This document shows, in pieces, positions 1 to 9,300 of a stretch of 43,317 nucleotides of DNA (position 1 is its first letter; the number at the start of each line of letters is the position of its first letter). Source of the DNA: Candidatus Poribacteria bacterium (lineage in GTDB: Bacteria; Poribacteria; WGA-4E; WGA-3G); NCBI GenBank assembly GCA_022823085.1, contig JAJDXV010000133.1, forward strand, positions 1 through 43,317, given 5' to 3'. The translations under genes and the position numbers were made by a program. Under the pieces are notes generated by a model. That model did not search any database, was not told the origin of the DNA, and was given only the letters and a program-made list of their open reading frames with translations.

Positions 1-158
1 AGACCCCATAGTGAATAATGCAGGACTTACGCACTTTTGGCTATAGGTGGCTCTGTTAGATGAAATTCTTCTGAAAACACAGCGTTTTTGCGTCACAATC
101 TAACAGATTGTGGTACAAAAGAGCGATATGCGTAAGTCCTATAATGTATGGGGTCTAC
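1..158 (-). repeat. REP-like palindrome interrupted by a MITE
   Basis: Bases 1-10 (AGACCCCATA) and 147-156 (TATGGGGTCT) are perfect 10-base inverted repeats, and the tetranucleotide CTAC follows at 155-158. If the element at 21-141 and one copy of its TAATG duplication are removed, the arms close around a 10-base loop. That gives an ordinary hairpin of the kind seen elsewhere in the window. The left edge coincides with the window edge, so the palindrome may be longer than seen. It lies downstream of the rpoC stop and may shape the 3' end of the rpoBC transcript (inference). Confidence 0.6.
22..140 (+). mobile_element. 119-bp MITE-like element, copy 1
   Basis: Perfect 12-base terminal inverted repeats AGGACTTACGCA (22-33) and TGCGTAAGTCCT (129-140) bound a 119-bp non-coding element. 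One base outside each end lies TAATG (16-20 and 142-146), a likely 5-bp target duplication. Internally there are subterminal inverted repeats (CTGTTAGAT and ATCTAACAG) and a short hairpin with an AAC loop. The same length and ends recur at 6143-6261 and, reversed, at 42102-42220. No transposase is encoded, so it would have to be mobilised in trans. Confidence 0.8.
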
Positions 159-225
159 GGGACTTACTGAACTGACACCTGTGTGGTACGGCTGCGAACG
201 CCCCTACGAGTTTAGGTGTTTAGGA

Positions 226-3200
226 CTATTCGTCATCCGAAGGGAAGAGGGCATCTGCGATATCTGTCGGAGAGGTTTCAGTGGTGTTTGGCTCGTCTGC
301 TTCAGATTCGCTTTCCTCACCATTTTTGGAGACTTCATCGGGGTCGTCTTCACCGGCTACCTCTAAGTTCTGAAATTCGGAGAACCCACTGCCTGCTGGG
401 ATGAGTCGTCCGAGGATGACGTTTTCTTTGAGTCCGAAGAGTTTATCGGTTTGCCCGCTCACGGCTGCGTCGGTTAGTACCTTCGTTGTCTGCTGGAAGG
501 ACGCGGCAGAGATGAAGCTATCTGTGCTCAAGGACGCTTTACTGATACTTTGGAGAATCGGTTCACCGGTTGCGGGTGCCCCATCTTTCTCCAGAATTTC
601 GGTGTTGACACGTTGAAACTCTTTGCGATGGACTTCATCATTCGGGTAGAAGTGTGTGTCGCCTGGGTCGGTGATACGTACCTTGGTCAGCATCTGTCGG
701 ACGATGACTTCGACGTGTTTATCGTTGATGATGCTTTTGCCGTAGACCTTCTGTACTTCATCGACGAGATATGCCCAGACGGCTTCTTCGCCTTCAATGG
801 GTACGCCTTCAATGGTGACGCGCCCGATACTCAAGATGTCGTGTGGGTTAAGGAACCCGTTGGTGAGTTGTTCACCTGCGTCGACCCAATCGCCTTCAGC
901 GATGAGTCGTTTTTCATCAGGAATCTGATAGAGTCTGCTTTCGTATCCTTCATGCTCAATGCGATATGTGGGTATTCCGTTCTTTGTGCCGGCGGATCGG
1001 ACGAACCCTTCAATTTCTGCGATCTGAGCGGCATCGCCGCGTTTTAGTCGCCGTGCTTCAAAGAGATCAGTGACACGTGGGATACCTGCAACAATGTCGA
1101 GGTTCGCTGTCCGCTCATGGAGTTCGGCGAGTGCTTCGCCTTTACGGACAGAAGCACCTTCAGCGAGAGAGAAGGAGTAGTCCGCAGGAATCACGTGGGG
1201 TATTCGGGTGTTTTCATCGGTTTCTACTTCGATTCGCATCTGAAGGTCTAACTCATCCACTTCAAATCCGCGGAACTGTACTTGAGCGTCATGATACTCC
1301 TGATTTGACAATTCATCCCCGACAGCATACTTGCAGTTCGGGTGATGGACATTAGTTACTGTATGGGTAATTCGTTGGTTGGCTTTCTCCAATGCGCGAT
1401 ATTCCTTTGACAGGAGTTCCGTGCCTGGTTCAAGCGGGTTCTCAATTTCGCGTTTATCTTCAACGACGCGAAAGATCAGTTCGGTATCAAACCCTTTGAA
1501 CTTACGATTGTAAGTCTTGTAATCCTTATCGGACAGTTCGGTGCCGACCTCGAGTTCTTGTTGGAGTTCGGGGTGATGTACACTCACGACCTTGTAGTGG
1601 CTCACGACTTTATCTCGGAGGGTTTTGTCGGTTTTCTGGAGTGCTTTATACTCCGATTCAGTAAGGGTTTGCCCGAGGGTTACCGTTGTCGTGCCGTCCT
1701 CTACACTTGTTACTTCATAATGCCGCGAGACTTCCATGCCTTTGTATTCTCGGCGTTTTGCGGTTGTCTCGTGCTGTGTTATCACTTCACCTACTTCTAA
1801 GGGGCAATCCTCGTGATTAACGGCAGTTATGCGGTACATGCGCTCTGCTTCAAAGCCGCCGAGTGTGTCTTCCTCTGTAGAAGTTGTGAACCCTTGGTAA
1901 CGCTCTTTATACTTTTTCTCCTCACTCTCACTGATGAGGTCTCCCGGTTTAAGCGTGCAATCTGGGTGATAGACTTGCGTTACCCGGTGTCTTAGTTTTT
2001 GTGTGTCGAACCCGCTGAACCGCTTATGTGCGCGGTCTAATGCATCTTCGGTGATCTCCTCACCCGGTTTAAGCGGACATTCTGGGTGGTGGACAGTGGT
2101 TACAATGTGTCGTTCGATGTCGTGCTTCTCGACTTTAAATGCGCGTTCACGTTGCTGATATTGCTGTCGGGCATCCTCGAATTCACGTGCTGTTAGTACC
2201 TGTTCAGCCGAAAAATCGTTAACATCTGTGTGTACAACATAGACAGGCTTTATTTCCACCTCGAAGGGTGTGAGCCAGGGTGTGATGTCTTCCGTTGAGA
2301 TTTCTTCGCCGACTTGATATGGGAAGGCTTTGTCAGTTTTCTCGGTGATCCGGTAAACGCGTTCCGACCTGAAGTCAACATCTCTGTCCGTTTCGGCATC
2401 ATCTTCGGTTTCTTGACCTGTATTGTCGATGGCTATGGTGCTCTCGCCGTCGGAAACCAAAATAGCGTCCATTGCAGCGTCAGCGTAGTGCCACTCACCG
2501 TCAAACCCTTGGCGAATTTCCTCTTTCTTCTGTTCCGCCTCTTCTTCGGTCAGGAGGTCTCCGACAGCGACCGAGATTTTAGGGTGTTGAACTTCTGTTA
2601 CACGGTATTTCGGTGTTACAAACCGTTGAAAACCGTAGACTACCAAAGCCCTGTTGTATTCTGCTTGTGATAGTTGCTGCCCAACCTTGAGTTTACAGTT
2701 GCTGTCGAGTACGTCGGTGACTTCGTACTGCCAGGCTTTGGTATCAAAACCTTTATAGCGTTCAGTGTTTTCGCTATACTGTTTTTCACTGAGGAGTTCA
2801 CCCTCACGTAGTTGACATTCCTTGTGATTGACCTGTTGGACTTTGTAGGCGGGTCCGTCAAGGTTCGTTCGGTTTTCAAGTACGATCCAGAGGTCCCCTT
2901 CTTTTTTGACGGTTTGTCCGAGTTGGAAATCCCGGAACCGTATGGTGCCGGTGGCTTTAGATAGGATTCTATGCTGCCGTGCTTCGGAAACCTCTTCAAC
3001 TGCGCCGCCGGTATGGAACGTCCGCATTGTGAGCTGCGTTCCGGGTTCGCCGATGGATTGTGCGGCGATGATGCCGACAGCTTCACCGACATTCACGAGG
3101 TTATTCGTTGTTAGGTCGTTCCCGTAGCATTTTGCGCAGACCCCGTCCTCCGCTTGGCAAGTGAGTACGGAACGGACGTTGACTATCTTTATGCCGAGTT

Positions 3201-6027
3201 TATCAATCTGTTCTGCCATCTGTGCGGAAATGACCTCGTGGGCAGGGACGAGTACGTCACCGTTTTCTGGGTGGCGTATGTCTTCGGCAGCCGTGCGTCC
3301 GCTGATTTTAAAGGCGAGATCGCCGCCTGCTGTTGGGAACTTCTGGATGCTGTTCAGCGTGCCGCAATCTTCCATGGTAACACGGACATCTTGTGCGACA
3401 TCGACAAGTCTACGTGTCAGGTATCCTGAAGACGCTGTTTTGAGTGCTGTGTCGACCAACCCTTTCCGGGATCCGTAAGTAGAGTTGAAATAGTCGAGTA
3501 CATCCAATCCTTCCCGATAAGAAGAAAAATATTCATTATCGGTAGATGTCCCGATAGGTGGTATGAGGATGTTGCCGTCCTGTTTCGCCTTGAGTCCGAT
3601 AAATGCACTGATCTGCATAAACGGATTTTTCCGTGCGCGTGCGCCGCTATCCGCCATAATATGTACGGGACTGAACCCTTTGACTGTTTTATCAGCGATT
3701 TCTGTGCCATACGGGTCAACTTCGGGATGTACCTTGTGAGGGTTGGCGCGTTCAACGAGCGGTGTGTCCGCGAGGTTAGGTAAGGTTTCAAACATCTGTT
3801 TTTCTATTGCCGCCATGGCATCGAACCAGATACGGATCTGCTCGTTTTCGTGTTCTTCTCGATCGGTTGTTTCCGCGGCTTCAAGTAGGGAAGCAATTTT
3901 TGCCTTTGCTTCATTCACCAATGCGTCCCGGTTGTCTGGTGTTATATAGTCCTTGATACCGGGGGAGACGCCGCTCAGGGTTGCGTACTCAAAAGCGAGT
4001 TTTTGGACGTTCTCGAGTACTTCAACGGTAGCCCCTGTACCGAGTTCATTAAAGCATCGATGAATAAGTGTGGAGAGTGCGCGTCCGCCGGCTTCGGCGT
4101 TGTAGAATGGAATATCTTGTTCAGAATGTTCATCTTTCCATTCCAATTCAGGGGGCAGCACTTCATTAAAGATAACTCTCCCGACCGTTGTGAGAATTGG
4201 TTCTGTCGCGCTCCCGTTTTCGGTGTGGCCATTGGATTTACAGAAGAGTTGGATACTATCGTGGAGTTTCAGTTGACCGGCAACATGTGCGGTAATAACG
4301 TCTTCTGTATGTGAGTAGCGGCGGTGATGCCAAGGTTTCTGACGAATTTCATCGAAAAGAGAGGTGTCGCTCGTTGTGTATGCCTTGTGTAAAAGTTCGG
4401 CATCTTCAGCATACTCAGGCAGCGTCTTTGTCAAGAAGCTGGGTCCAAGTACCATATCAAGTTCGGGGACAGCGATCGGGTCACCGTGTGAGGGTTTCAA
4501 GATGTTATGGCTGCTGAGCATGAGGAGTTTTGCTTCGGCTTGTGCCTCTACAGTCAGTGGTACGTGTACTGCCATCTGGTCGCCATCAAAATCTGCGTTG
4601 AATGCCTTGCAGACGAGCGGCGGGATTCTGATGGATTTACCTTCGACCAAGACGGGTAAAAACGCTTGGATACCGAGGCGGTGCAACGTCGGTGGCCGGT
4701 TGAGGAGAACGGGGTGGTCGGCGATGACTTCCTCTACAACTTCCCAGACGGGTGAGTCGGAGTCAACGTGTTCGGCGATATGCTTTGCGCGTTTAATGGT
4801 TTGCGTATAGCCGTAAGCCTGAAGTCGCTCAATGATAAAGGGTTTAAAGAGTTCGACTGCCATCTGTTTCGGGATACCACATTGGTGTAGCCCGAGTTCG
4901 GGTCCGACAACGATGACGCTCCGTCCGGAGTAGTCAACACGTTTACCGAGTAGGTTCTGTCGGAAGCGTCCGATCTTACCTTTGAGTACTTCAGCGAGGG
5001 ATTTGAGGGGTCGGTTACCGGGTCCGGTGACACGTCTACCGTGCCTTCCATTGTCGAAAAATGCATCAACGGCTTCTTGTAACATCCGTTTTTCATTTCG
5101 GAGGATCACCTCTGGGGAACGGAGTTGTATGAGTTTCCGGAGTCGATTATTACGATTGATAACACGGCGGTATAGATCGTTGAGATCGCTGGTTGCGAAC
5201 CGTCCACCTTCAAGTGGGACGAGGGGTCTTAGATCCGGTGGTATGACGGGAATGACGTCAAGGATCATCCATTCGGGTCGCTGTTCAGCCTCGACAAAAT
5301 CAGCCATCTGCTTTAGCTGCTTAGAGGTTTTAAGCCGTTTTTGTTGGCTCGTCGTTTCTTCGAGTTCTTGGGTTAGTTCTTTGATTTTTTCATCGAGATC
5401 GATGTTGCTAAGGATCTCGCGAATGACTTCTGCCCCGGTGCCAGCTCGAAATTGTCCCCAGTGCTTATTACTGTTTTCGACGTATTCGACCTCGGTTAAC
5501 ACTTGTCCGACTTCGAGTGGGCATTCTGGGTCGGTTACCTCAACAACGATGAAGCCTTCAAAATAGAGGACGCGTTCAACATCACGCGTGGAGAGTCCGC
5601 AGAAGATACCGATGCGCGATGGCAGTCCCTTAAAGTACCAGATATGAGAGACGGGTGCGGCGAGTTGGATATAACCGAGCCGGTCTCTACGGACGCGTTG
5701 CTGTGTGACCTCAACGCCGCAGCGGTCACATATCACGCCTTTGTGTTTAATGCGCTTATATTTTCCGCAGTTACATTCCCAATCTTTTTGGGGTCCGAAG
5801 ATAGCCTCGCAAAAAAGGCCTTCGGGTTCCGGACGGAAAGATCGGTAGTTAATAGTCTCCGCCTTCTTGACCTCGCCGCAGTTGCAGGTACCTTTCTCAG
5901 GGCAGTTAAAGGTTCCATCTGTAGCGTCAGCAGGTTTCCGATATTTGCAGCTGGTTTGCTTCGCTGCGTCTTTTATCTGGTCAGGTGAGGCTATTTTTAT
6001 GGAGATGCTGTCAAATGCCGTGTTCAT
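226..6027 (-). CDS. rpoC: DNA-directed RNA polymerase beta' subunit with giant repeat-bearing trigger-loop insertion
   Basis: Beta' subunit of RNA polymerase, 1933 aa against about 1400 in E. coli. The N-terminal zinc site is C85, C87, C100 and C103. The catalytic NADFDGD motif is at 477-483 and binds the active-site Mg. The second zinc cluster is intact (MEDCGT ... TCQAEDGVCAKC). The trigger helix TMRTFHTGG is at 1000-1008. The extra length lies almost entirely between residues 1009 and about 1643, the position of E. coli insertion SI3. It holds about 12 degenerate copies of a 35-45-residue unit of the type HPxCPLxxGxxLTxxEY, roughly residues 1060-1590. A similar segment occurs in the conserved N-terminal part (155-182). 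The acidic tail is also long. Four extra cysteines (C27, C42, C48, C50) precede the usual zinc site. The start is ATG behind AAGGAAAATTT. It is cotranscribed with, or transcribed separately from, rpoB 282 bp upstream; that gap holds a MITE and a hairpin. Confidence 0.98.
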   Translation of the reverse strand: MNTAFDSISIKIASPDQIKDAAKQTSCKYRKPADATDGTFNCPEKGTCNCGEVKKAETINYRSFRPEPEGLFCEAIFGPQKDWECNCGKYKRIKHKGVICDRCGVEVTQQRVRRDRLGYIQLAAPVSHIWYFKGLPSRIGIFCGLSTRDVERVLYFEGFIVVEVTDPECPLEVGQVLTEVEYVENSNKHWGQFRAGTGAEVIREILSNIDLDEKIKELTQELEETTSQQKRLKTSKQLKQMADFVEAEQRPEWMILDVIPVIPPDLRPLVPLEGGRFATSDLNDLYRRVINRNNRLRKLIQLRSPEVILRNEKRMLQEAVDAFFDNGRHGRRVTGPGNRPLKSLAEVLKGKIGRFRQNLLGKRVDYSGRSVIVVGPELGLHQCGIPKQMAVELFKPFIIERLQAYGYTQTIKRAKHIAEHVDSDSPVWEVVEEVIADHPVLLNRPPTLHRLGIQAFLPVLVEGKSIRIPPLVCKAFNADFDGDQMAVHVPLTVEAQAEAKLLMLSSHNILKPSHGDPIAVPELDMVLGPSFLTKTLPEYAEDAELLHKAYTTSDTSLFDEIRQKPWHHRRYSHTEDVITAHVAGQLKLHDSIQLFCKSNGHTENGSATEPILTTVGRVIFNEVLPPELEWKDEHSEQDIPFYNAEAGGRALSTLIHRCFNELGTGATVEVLENVQKLAFEYATLSGVSPGIKDYITPDNRDALVNEAKAKIASLLEAAETTDREEHENEQIRIWFDAMAAIEKQMFETLPNLADTPLVERANPHKVHPEVDPYGTEIADKTVKGFSPVHIMADSGARARKNPFMQISAFIGLKAKQDGNILIPPIGTSTDNEYFSSYREGLDVLDYFNSTYGSRKGLVDTALKTASSGYLTRRLVDVAQDVRVTMEDCGTLNSIQKFPTAGGDLAFKISGRTAAEDIRHPENGDVLVPAHEVISAQMAEQIDKLGIKIVNVRSVLTCQAEDGVCAKCYGNDLTTNNLVNVGEAVGIIAAQSIGEPGTQLTMRTFHTGGAVEEVSEARQHRILSKATGTIRFRDFQLGQTVKKEGDLWIVLENRTNLDGPAYKVQQVNHKECQLREGELLSEKQYSENTERYKGFDTKAWQYEVTDVLDSNCKLKVGQQLSQAEYNRALVVYGFQRFVTPKYRVTEVQHPKISVAVGDLLTEEEAEQKKEEIRQGFDGEWHYADAAMDAILVSDGESTIAIDNTGQETEDDAETDRDVDFRSERVYRITEKTDKAFPYQVGEEISTEDITPWLTPFEVEIKPVYVVHTDVNDFSAEQVLTAREFEDARQQYQQRERAFKVEKHDIERHIVTTVHHPECPLKPGEEITEDALDRAHKRFSGFDTQKLRHRVTQVYHPDCTLKPGDLISESEEKKYKERYQGFTTSTEEDTLGGFEAERMYRITAVNHEDCPLEVGEVITQHETTAKRREYKGMEVSRHYEVTSVEDGTTTVTLGQTLTESEYKALQKTDKTLRDKVVSHYKVVSVHHPELQQELEVGTELSDKDYKTYNRKFKGFDTELIFRVVEDKREIENPLEPGTELLSKEYRALEKANQRITHTVTNVHHPNCKYAVGDELSNQEYHDAQVQFRGFEVDELDLQMRIEVETDENTRIPHVIPADYSFSLAEGASVRKGEALAELHERTANLDIVAGIPRVTDLFEARRLKRGDAAQIAEIEGFVRSAGTKNGIPTYRIEHEGYESRLYQIPDEKRLIAEGDWVDAGEQLTNGFLNPHDILSIGRVTIEGVPIEGEEAVWAYLVDEVQKVYGKSIINDKHVEVIVRQMLTKVRITDPGDTHFYPNDEVHRKEFQRVNTEILEKDGAPATGEPILQSISKASLSTDSFISAASFQQTTKVLTDAAVSGQTDKLFGLKENVILGRLIPAGSGFSEFQNLEVAGEDDPDEVSKNGEESESEADEPNTTETSPTDIADALFPSDDE

Positions 6028-6058
6028 TTTTTAAATTTTCCTTGCGGTTCGGTTAGGC
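6028..6058 (-). promoter_or_regulatory. Conserved translation leader of rpoC
   Basis: Read on the minus strand, the bases before the rpoC ATG are CCTAACCGAACCGCAAGGAA followed by an A/T-only run into the start codon. The AAGGAA is the ribosome-binding site. Nearly the same block precedes trpG, trpE, fusA and hisI here, including the unusually long A/T spacer. It is therefore a recurring leader rather than a chance Shine-Dalgarno sequence. Confidence 0.65.
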
Positions 6059-6142
6059 GAGTTGGTTGGGAAACATCCTGTCCGTAGACTCGCCCTGCGC
6101 GTTGCTTGGGCTTACATGCTTATGTGGAGTCATAAATGATTT

Positions 6143-6261
6143 AGGGCTTACGCAATTTTGACTGTCCGTGGCTCTGTTAGCTGAAATTTTGTGTAAACAC
6201 AGCGTTTTTGTGTCACAATCTAACAGATTATGGTACGTAAAGAGCGGTATGCGTAAGTCCT
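6143..6261 (+). mobile_element. 119-bp MITE-like element, copy 2, in the rpoB-rpoC gap
   Basis: The ends AGGGCTTACGCA (6143-6154) and TGCGTAAGTCCT (6250-6261) are inverted repeats with one mismatch. The length is exactly 119 bp and the interior matches copy 1 closely, including the AATCT-AAC-AGATT hairpin. No target duplication is visible, so it may be older or rearranged. It sits between rpoB and rpoC, where it could alter coupling of the two subunits. Confidence 0.75.
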
Positions 6262-6271
6262 ATTATATATC

Positions 6272-6294
6272 GGGCGGGGGGACCCCGCCCCTAC
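6272..6294 (-). repeat. REP-like GC-rich hairpin with CTAC tag
   Basis: GGGCGGGG (6272-6279) and CCCCGCCC (6283-6290) form an 8-bp stem with a 3-base loop, followed directly by CTAC (6291-6294). On the minus strand this reads GTAG then a palindrome, the layout of classical REP elements. It lies just downstream of the rpoB stop codon and could also act as an RNA-stabilising or pausing hairpin. Confidence 0.55.
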
Positions 6295-6309
6295 AAGCGT
6301 TGAAAAAGA

Positions 6310-9300
6310 TTATTCTTCATCTGGGTCGAGGGATACGTGGAGTCCAAGGGTTTGGAGTTCACGGACTAACACTTTGAACGATTCGGGTGTTCCTGGTGGA
6401 TCGGGGTTTAGTCCCTTGACAACCGATTCGTATATTTCTCTTCTTCCGAGGACATCGTCGGATTTGAGCGTGAGCATTTCTTGGAGCGTGTGTGCTGCGC
6501 CGTAAGCTTCCAATGCCCAAACTTCCATCTCGCCGAGCCGTTGTCCGCCGTGCTGTGCCTTCCCACCGAGCGGTTGTTGTGTGACGAGGGAGTAAGGGCC
6601 GGTGGATCGGGCATGCATCTTATCTGCGACAAGGTGGTTCAACTTGAGGAAATAGACGTATCCGACTGTTATTTCCTGTGCGAATGGTTCGCCGGTTCTC
6701 CCGTCAAAGAGTATGCTTTTACCTGTCTCTTTGCTCCGTTCGGGTAGAGTGGTTTCACCGAGCATTTTAAAGACTTCCTCTTCAGTCGCGCCATCAAATA
6801 CAGGGGATGCGACGTGCTCACCGAGTTCGTGGCACGCCCATCCGAGGTGAATTTCCAAGATTTGCCCGACGTTCATGCGAGATGGGACACCTAACGGATT
6901 CAATACCAGCTCGACGGGTGTACCGTCAGGTAGGTATGGCATATCTTCAGCGGGCAAGATTTTGGCGACAACGCCTTTGTTGCCGTAGCGTCCTGCCATT
7001 TTGTCGCCGACAGAGATAGGACGTTTGCTGGCAACATAGACTTTGACACGCTTGATAACACCGGGTTTCAGTTCATCCCCCATCTCCAGTTGCTGAAGTG
7101 CCTGTTCTTTTTCTTCCGTGTAAGCGGTTATCCGTCCCTGTGCCATTTCTTCGATGCGTTGAATGTGTTCTCGTACCTCGGGGTTCGTAACACGGATGTC
7201 CGAAAAAGCCAAGCTGCACGCTTTAGACGCTTTCTGATAGTCAGCGTCAGCAACATATTCTCCGACCGATAGTGGAGATTTCGGGTCGAAAACGGCGGTA
7301 ACGTGCCACACACTATCAGTTTTTAGGTCTTTGGCAGTCTTTTTAAGTTCCTGTAGTTCTTCTGCAGTCAGTCGCTGTCCGGCGGTTACTGGGTGTGCGG
7401 GGTAATCGTTACACGCCTTTTGATAATCAGTATCGGTAAGTTTTTGTCCGGGTGTTAATGGGCAGGTCGGATCAAATACTTCCTTGATTTGCCAAAACGG
7501 GTCTGCTTGTAAATTGGCATAGATTTCACTGAAATTCTTCCATTCGATTTCAGAAAATTCTTCGTCTTCAAGGAATGGACATCTAGTATTTTCTACTTGT
7601 CTGACGACAGCCTGCTCAAATTCTGGGCGTGTCTGGTTTTTTAATTCAGCGTTATCGTCGAGTTCATAGAATTCCCAGTTATCGGGTTGGAGGTCATCGG
7701 TCAGCAGTACACCGAATCGTGCGCCTGCTGCAAGGATTGCTTCGCTGAGATATTCGGTGTCCGCTTCATCTTTGGTGTTTACGTCATCCGTGTGTGCGTC
7801 TTTATGTAAAGCGATTGCGACGACACTCTGATCGGCACCGATCAGTGAAACCCCGGCATGTCCGCCCTGTTCAGTTGCGTTTATATCTTCCGGGAGATTT
7901 ATTTCGGTATTTCCGAGGAGCGGCTCACAAACGCGTCCGAAATATTCTTGGACTGCGGTGAGAGTTCCTGGTGTTGACGCTTCGGATATTCCGGCTTCTT
8001 CAAAATCGAAGTCCTCAGATTCATCGTTGTCGGAGTGTATGGTTTCATCGGCTGCAGCGTCTGGTGTGTAGAGTTCTAATGTCGGTATTGGTTCAGGGAC
8101 ACTCGTGATCTTGTAGTGTTGCGCAGCGATAAAGGCTTCGGCGGCGGTATCTTCCGTCACCGTGTGATACTCCTCTGCGATGGAGCCGGAGGTATAAGCG
8201 TCAAGCATCTCGGCGGTCAGTGTATCCCCTGTATTCGCGAGCGGTTCGGAATCTCCGACCCCTAAAAGTGGGTCAGTGAGTTCGCATCCGATGAGCGTAT
8301 TGCGAATTTCTTCAATTCTTCGGCGGCGGATTGAGGTGGTCTGTTGTTGCCAATTTTCCTCAATTTGCTTACGTTTCGATTGGTATCGCAATTGGGTAGG
8401 GTCGTTAGCCTTCGGTGCTCCGCTGTCGCCCTGTTTCCAGTTGCCTTGTTGTGTTCCATCGACTTTACGTGAAAACACCTTCACATCAATAACGACGCCT
8501 TCAACGCCTGGACGTACGTAGGTGGATGCGTCGCGTACGTCTTTAACTTTTTCACCGAAGATGGCTTGTAGGAGTTTCTGCTCTGGTCCGTACTCGCTTT
8601 CACCTTTGGGTGTGATTTTTCCGACAAGGATGCTCCCGGCTTTAACAACGCTGCCGATGCGGATAATACCTTCTTCATCGAGTTGGCTGAGTCGCTGTTC
8701 GCTGACGTTTGGTATGTCGCGTGTGATTTCTTCGGGTCCGACCTTCGTTTCGCGCGCCTCGACTTCAAATTCCTCGATATGGATAGAGGTGAAAGTATCC
8801 TCTTTGATAAGCGTTTCACTAATAAGGATGGAGTCTTCGTAGTTGTGTCCGCCCCACGGCATGTAAGCGCAGAGTATGTTTCTGCCGAGTGCGAGTTCTC
8901 CGTTTTCCGTAGAGGTGCCGTCAGCGATAACTTGTTCAGTTTCGACGTTGTCTCCGACGGCGACGATTGGACGTTGATGGATACATGTGCCGCTGTTGCT
9001 TCTCTTAAATTTTTGAAGTTTATAGACATCGTATCCCATCTCACTGAACGTATTTTCACCTTCATCGTGGTGGAGTGCTTGGCCTGTATAGATAAGGATT
9101 TCCTCGGCGGAAACACTTGTGACGGTTCCGGCGCGTTTTGCTGTGATGAGTGCGCCTGAATACCGTGCTGCGGGTCCTTCCATTCCGGTTCCGACGAGGG
9201 GTGCTTGTGGTCGGATGAGTGGGACGGCTTGGCGTTGGTGGTTTGCGCCCATCAATGCGCGGTTTGCGTCTTCGTGTTCGAGAAATGGTACGAGTGCTGC

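Noticed and set aside
4982..5566. A 194-codon plus-strand frame opposite rpoC, and many similar frames opposite rpoB and rpoC
   Set aside because: They lie wholly antisense to well-conserved polymerase domains, have Ser/Arg-biased or Cys/Phe-biased composition and no ribosome-binding site; they are shadows of the real genes.
8481..9116. A 211-codon minus-strand frame inside rpoB in another phase
   Set aside because: The composition is Ser/Lys/Thr-rich as expected from a frame-shifted read of rpoB, and the true rpoB frame is intact across it.
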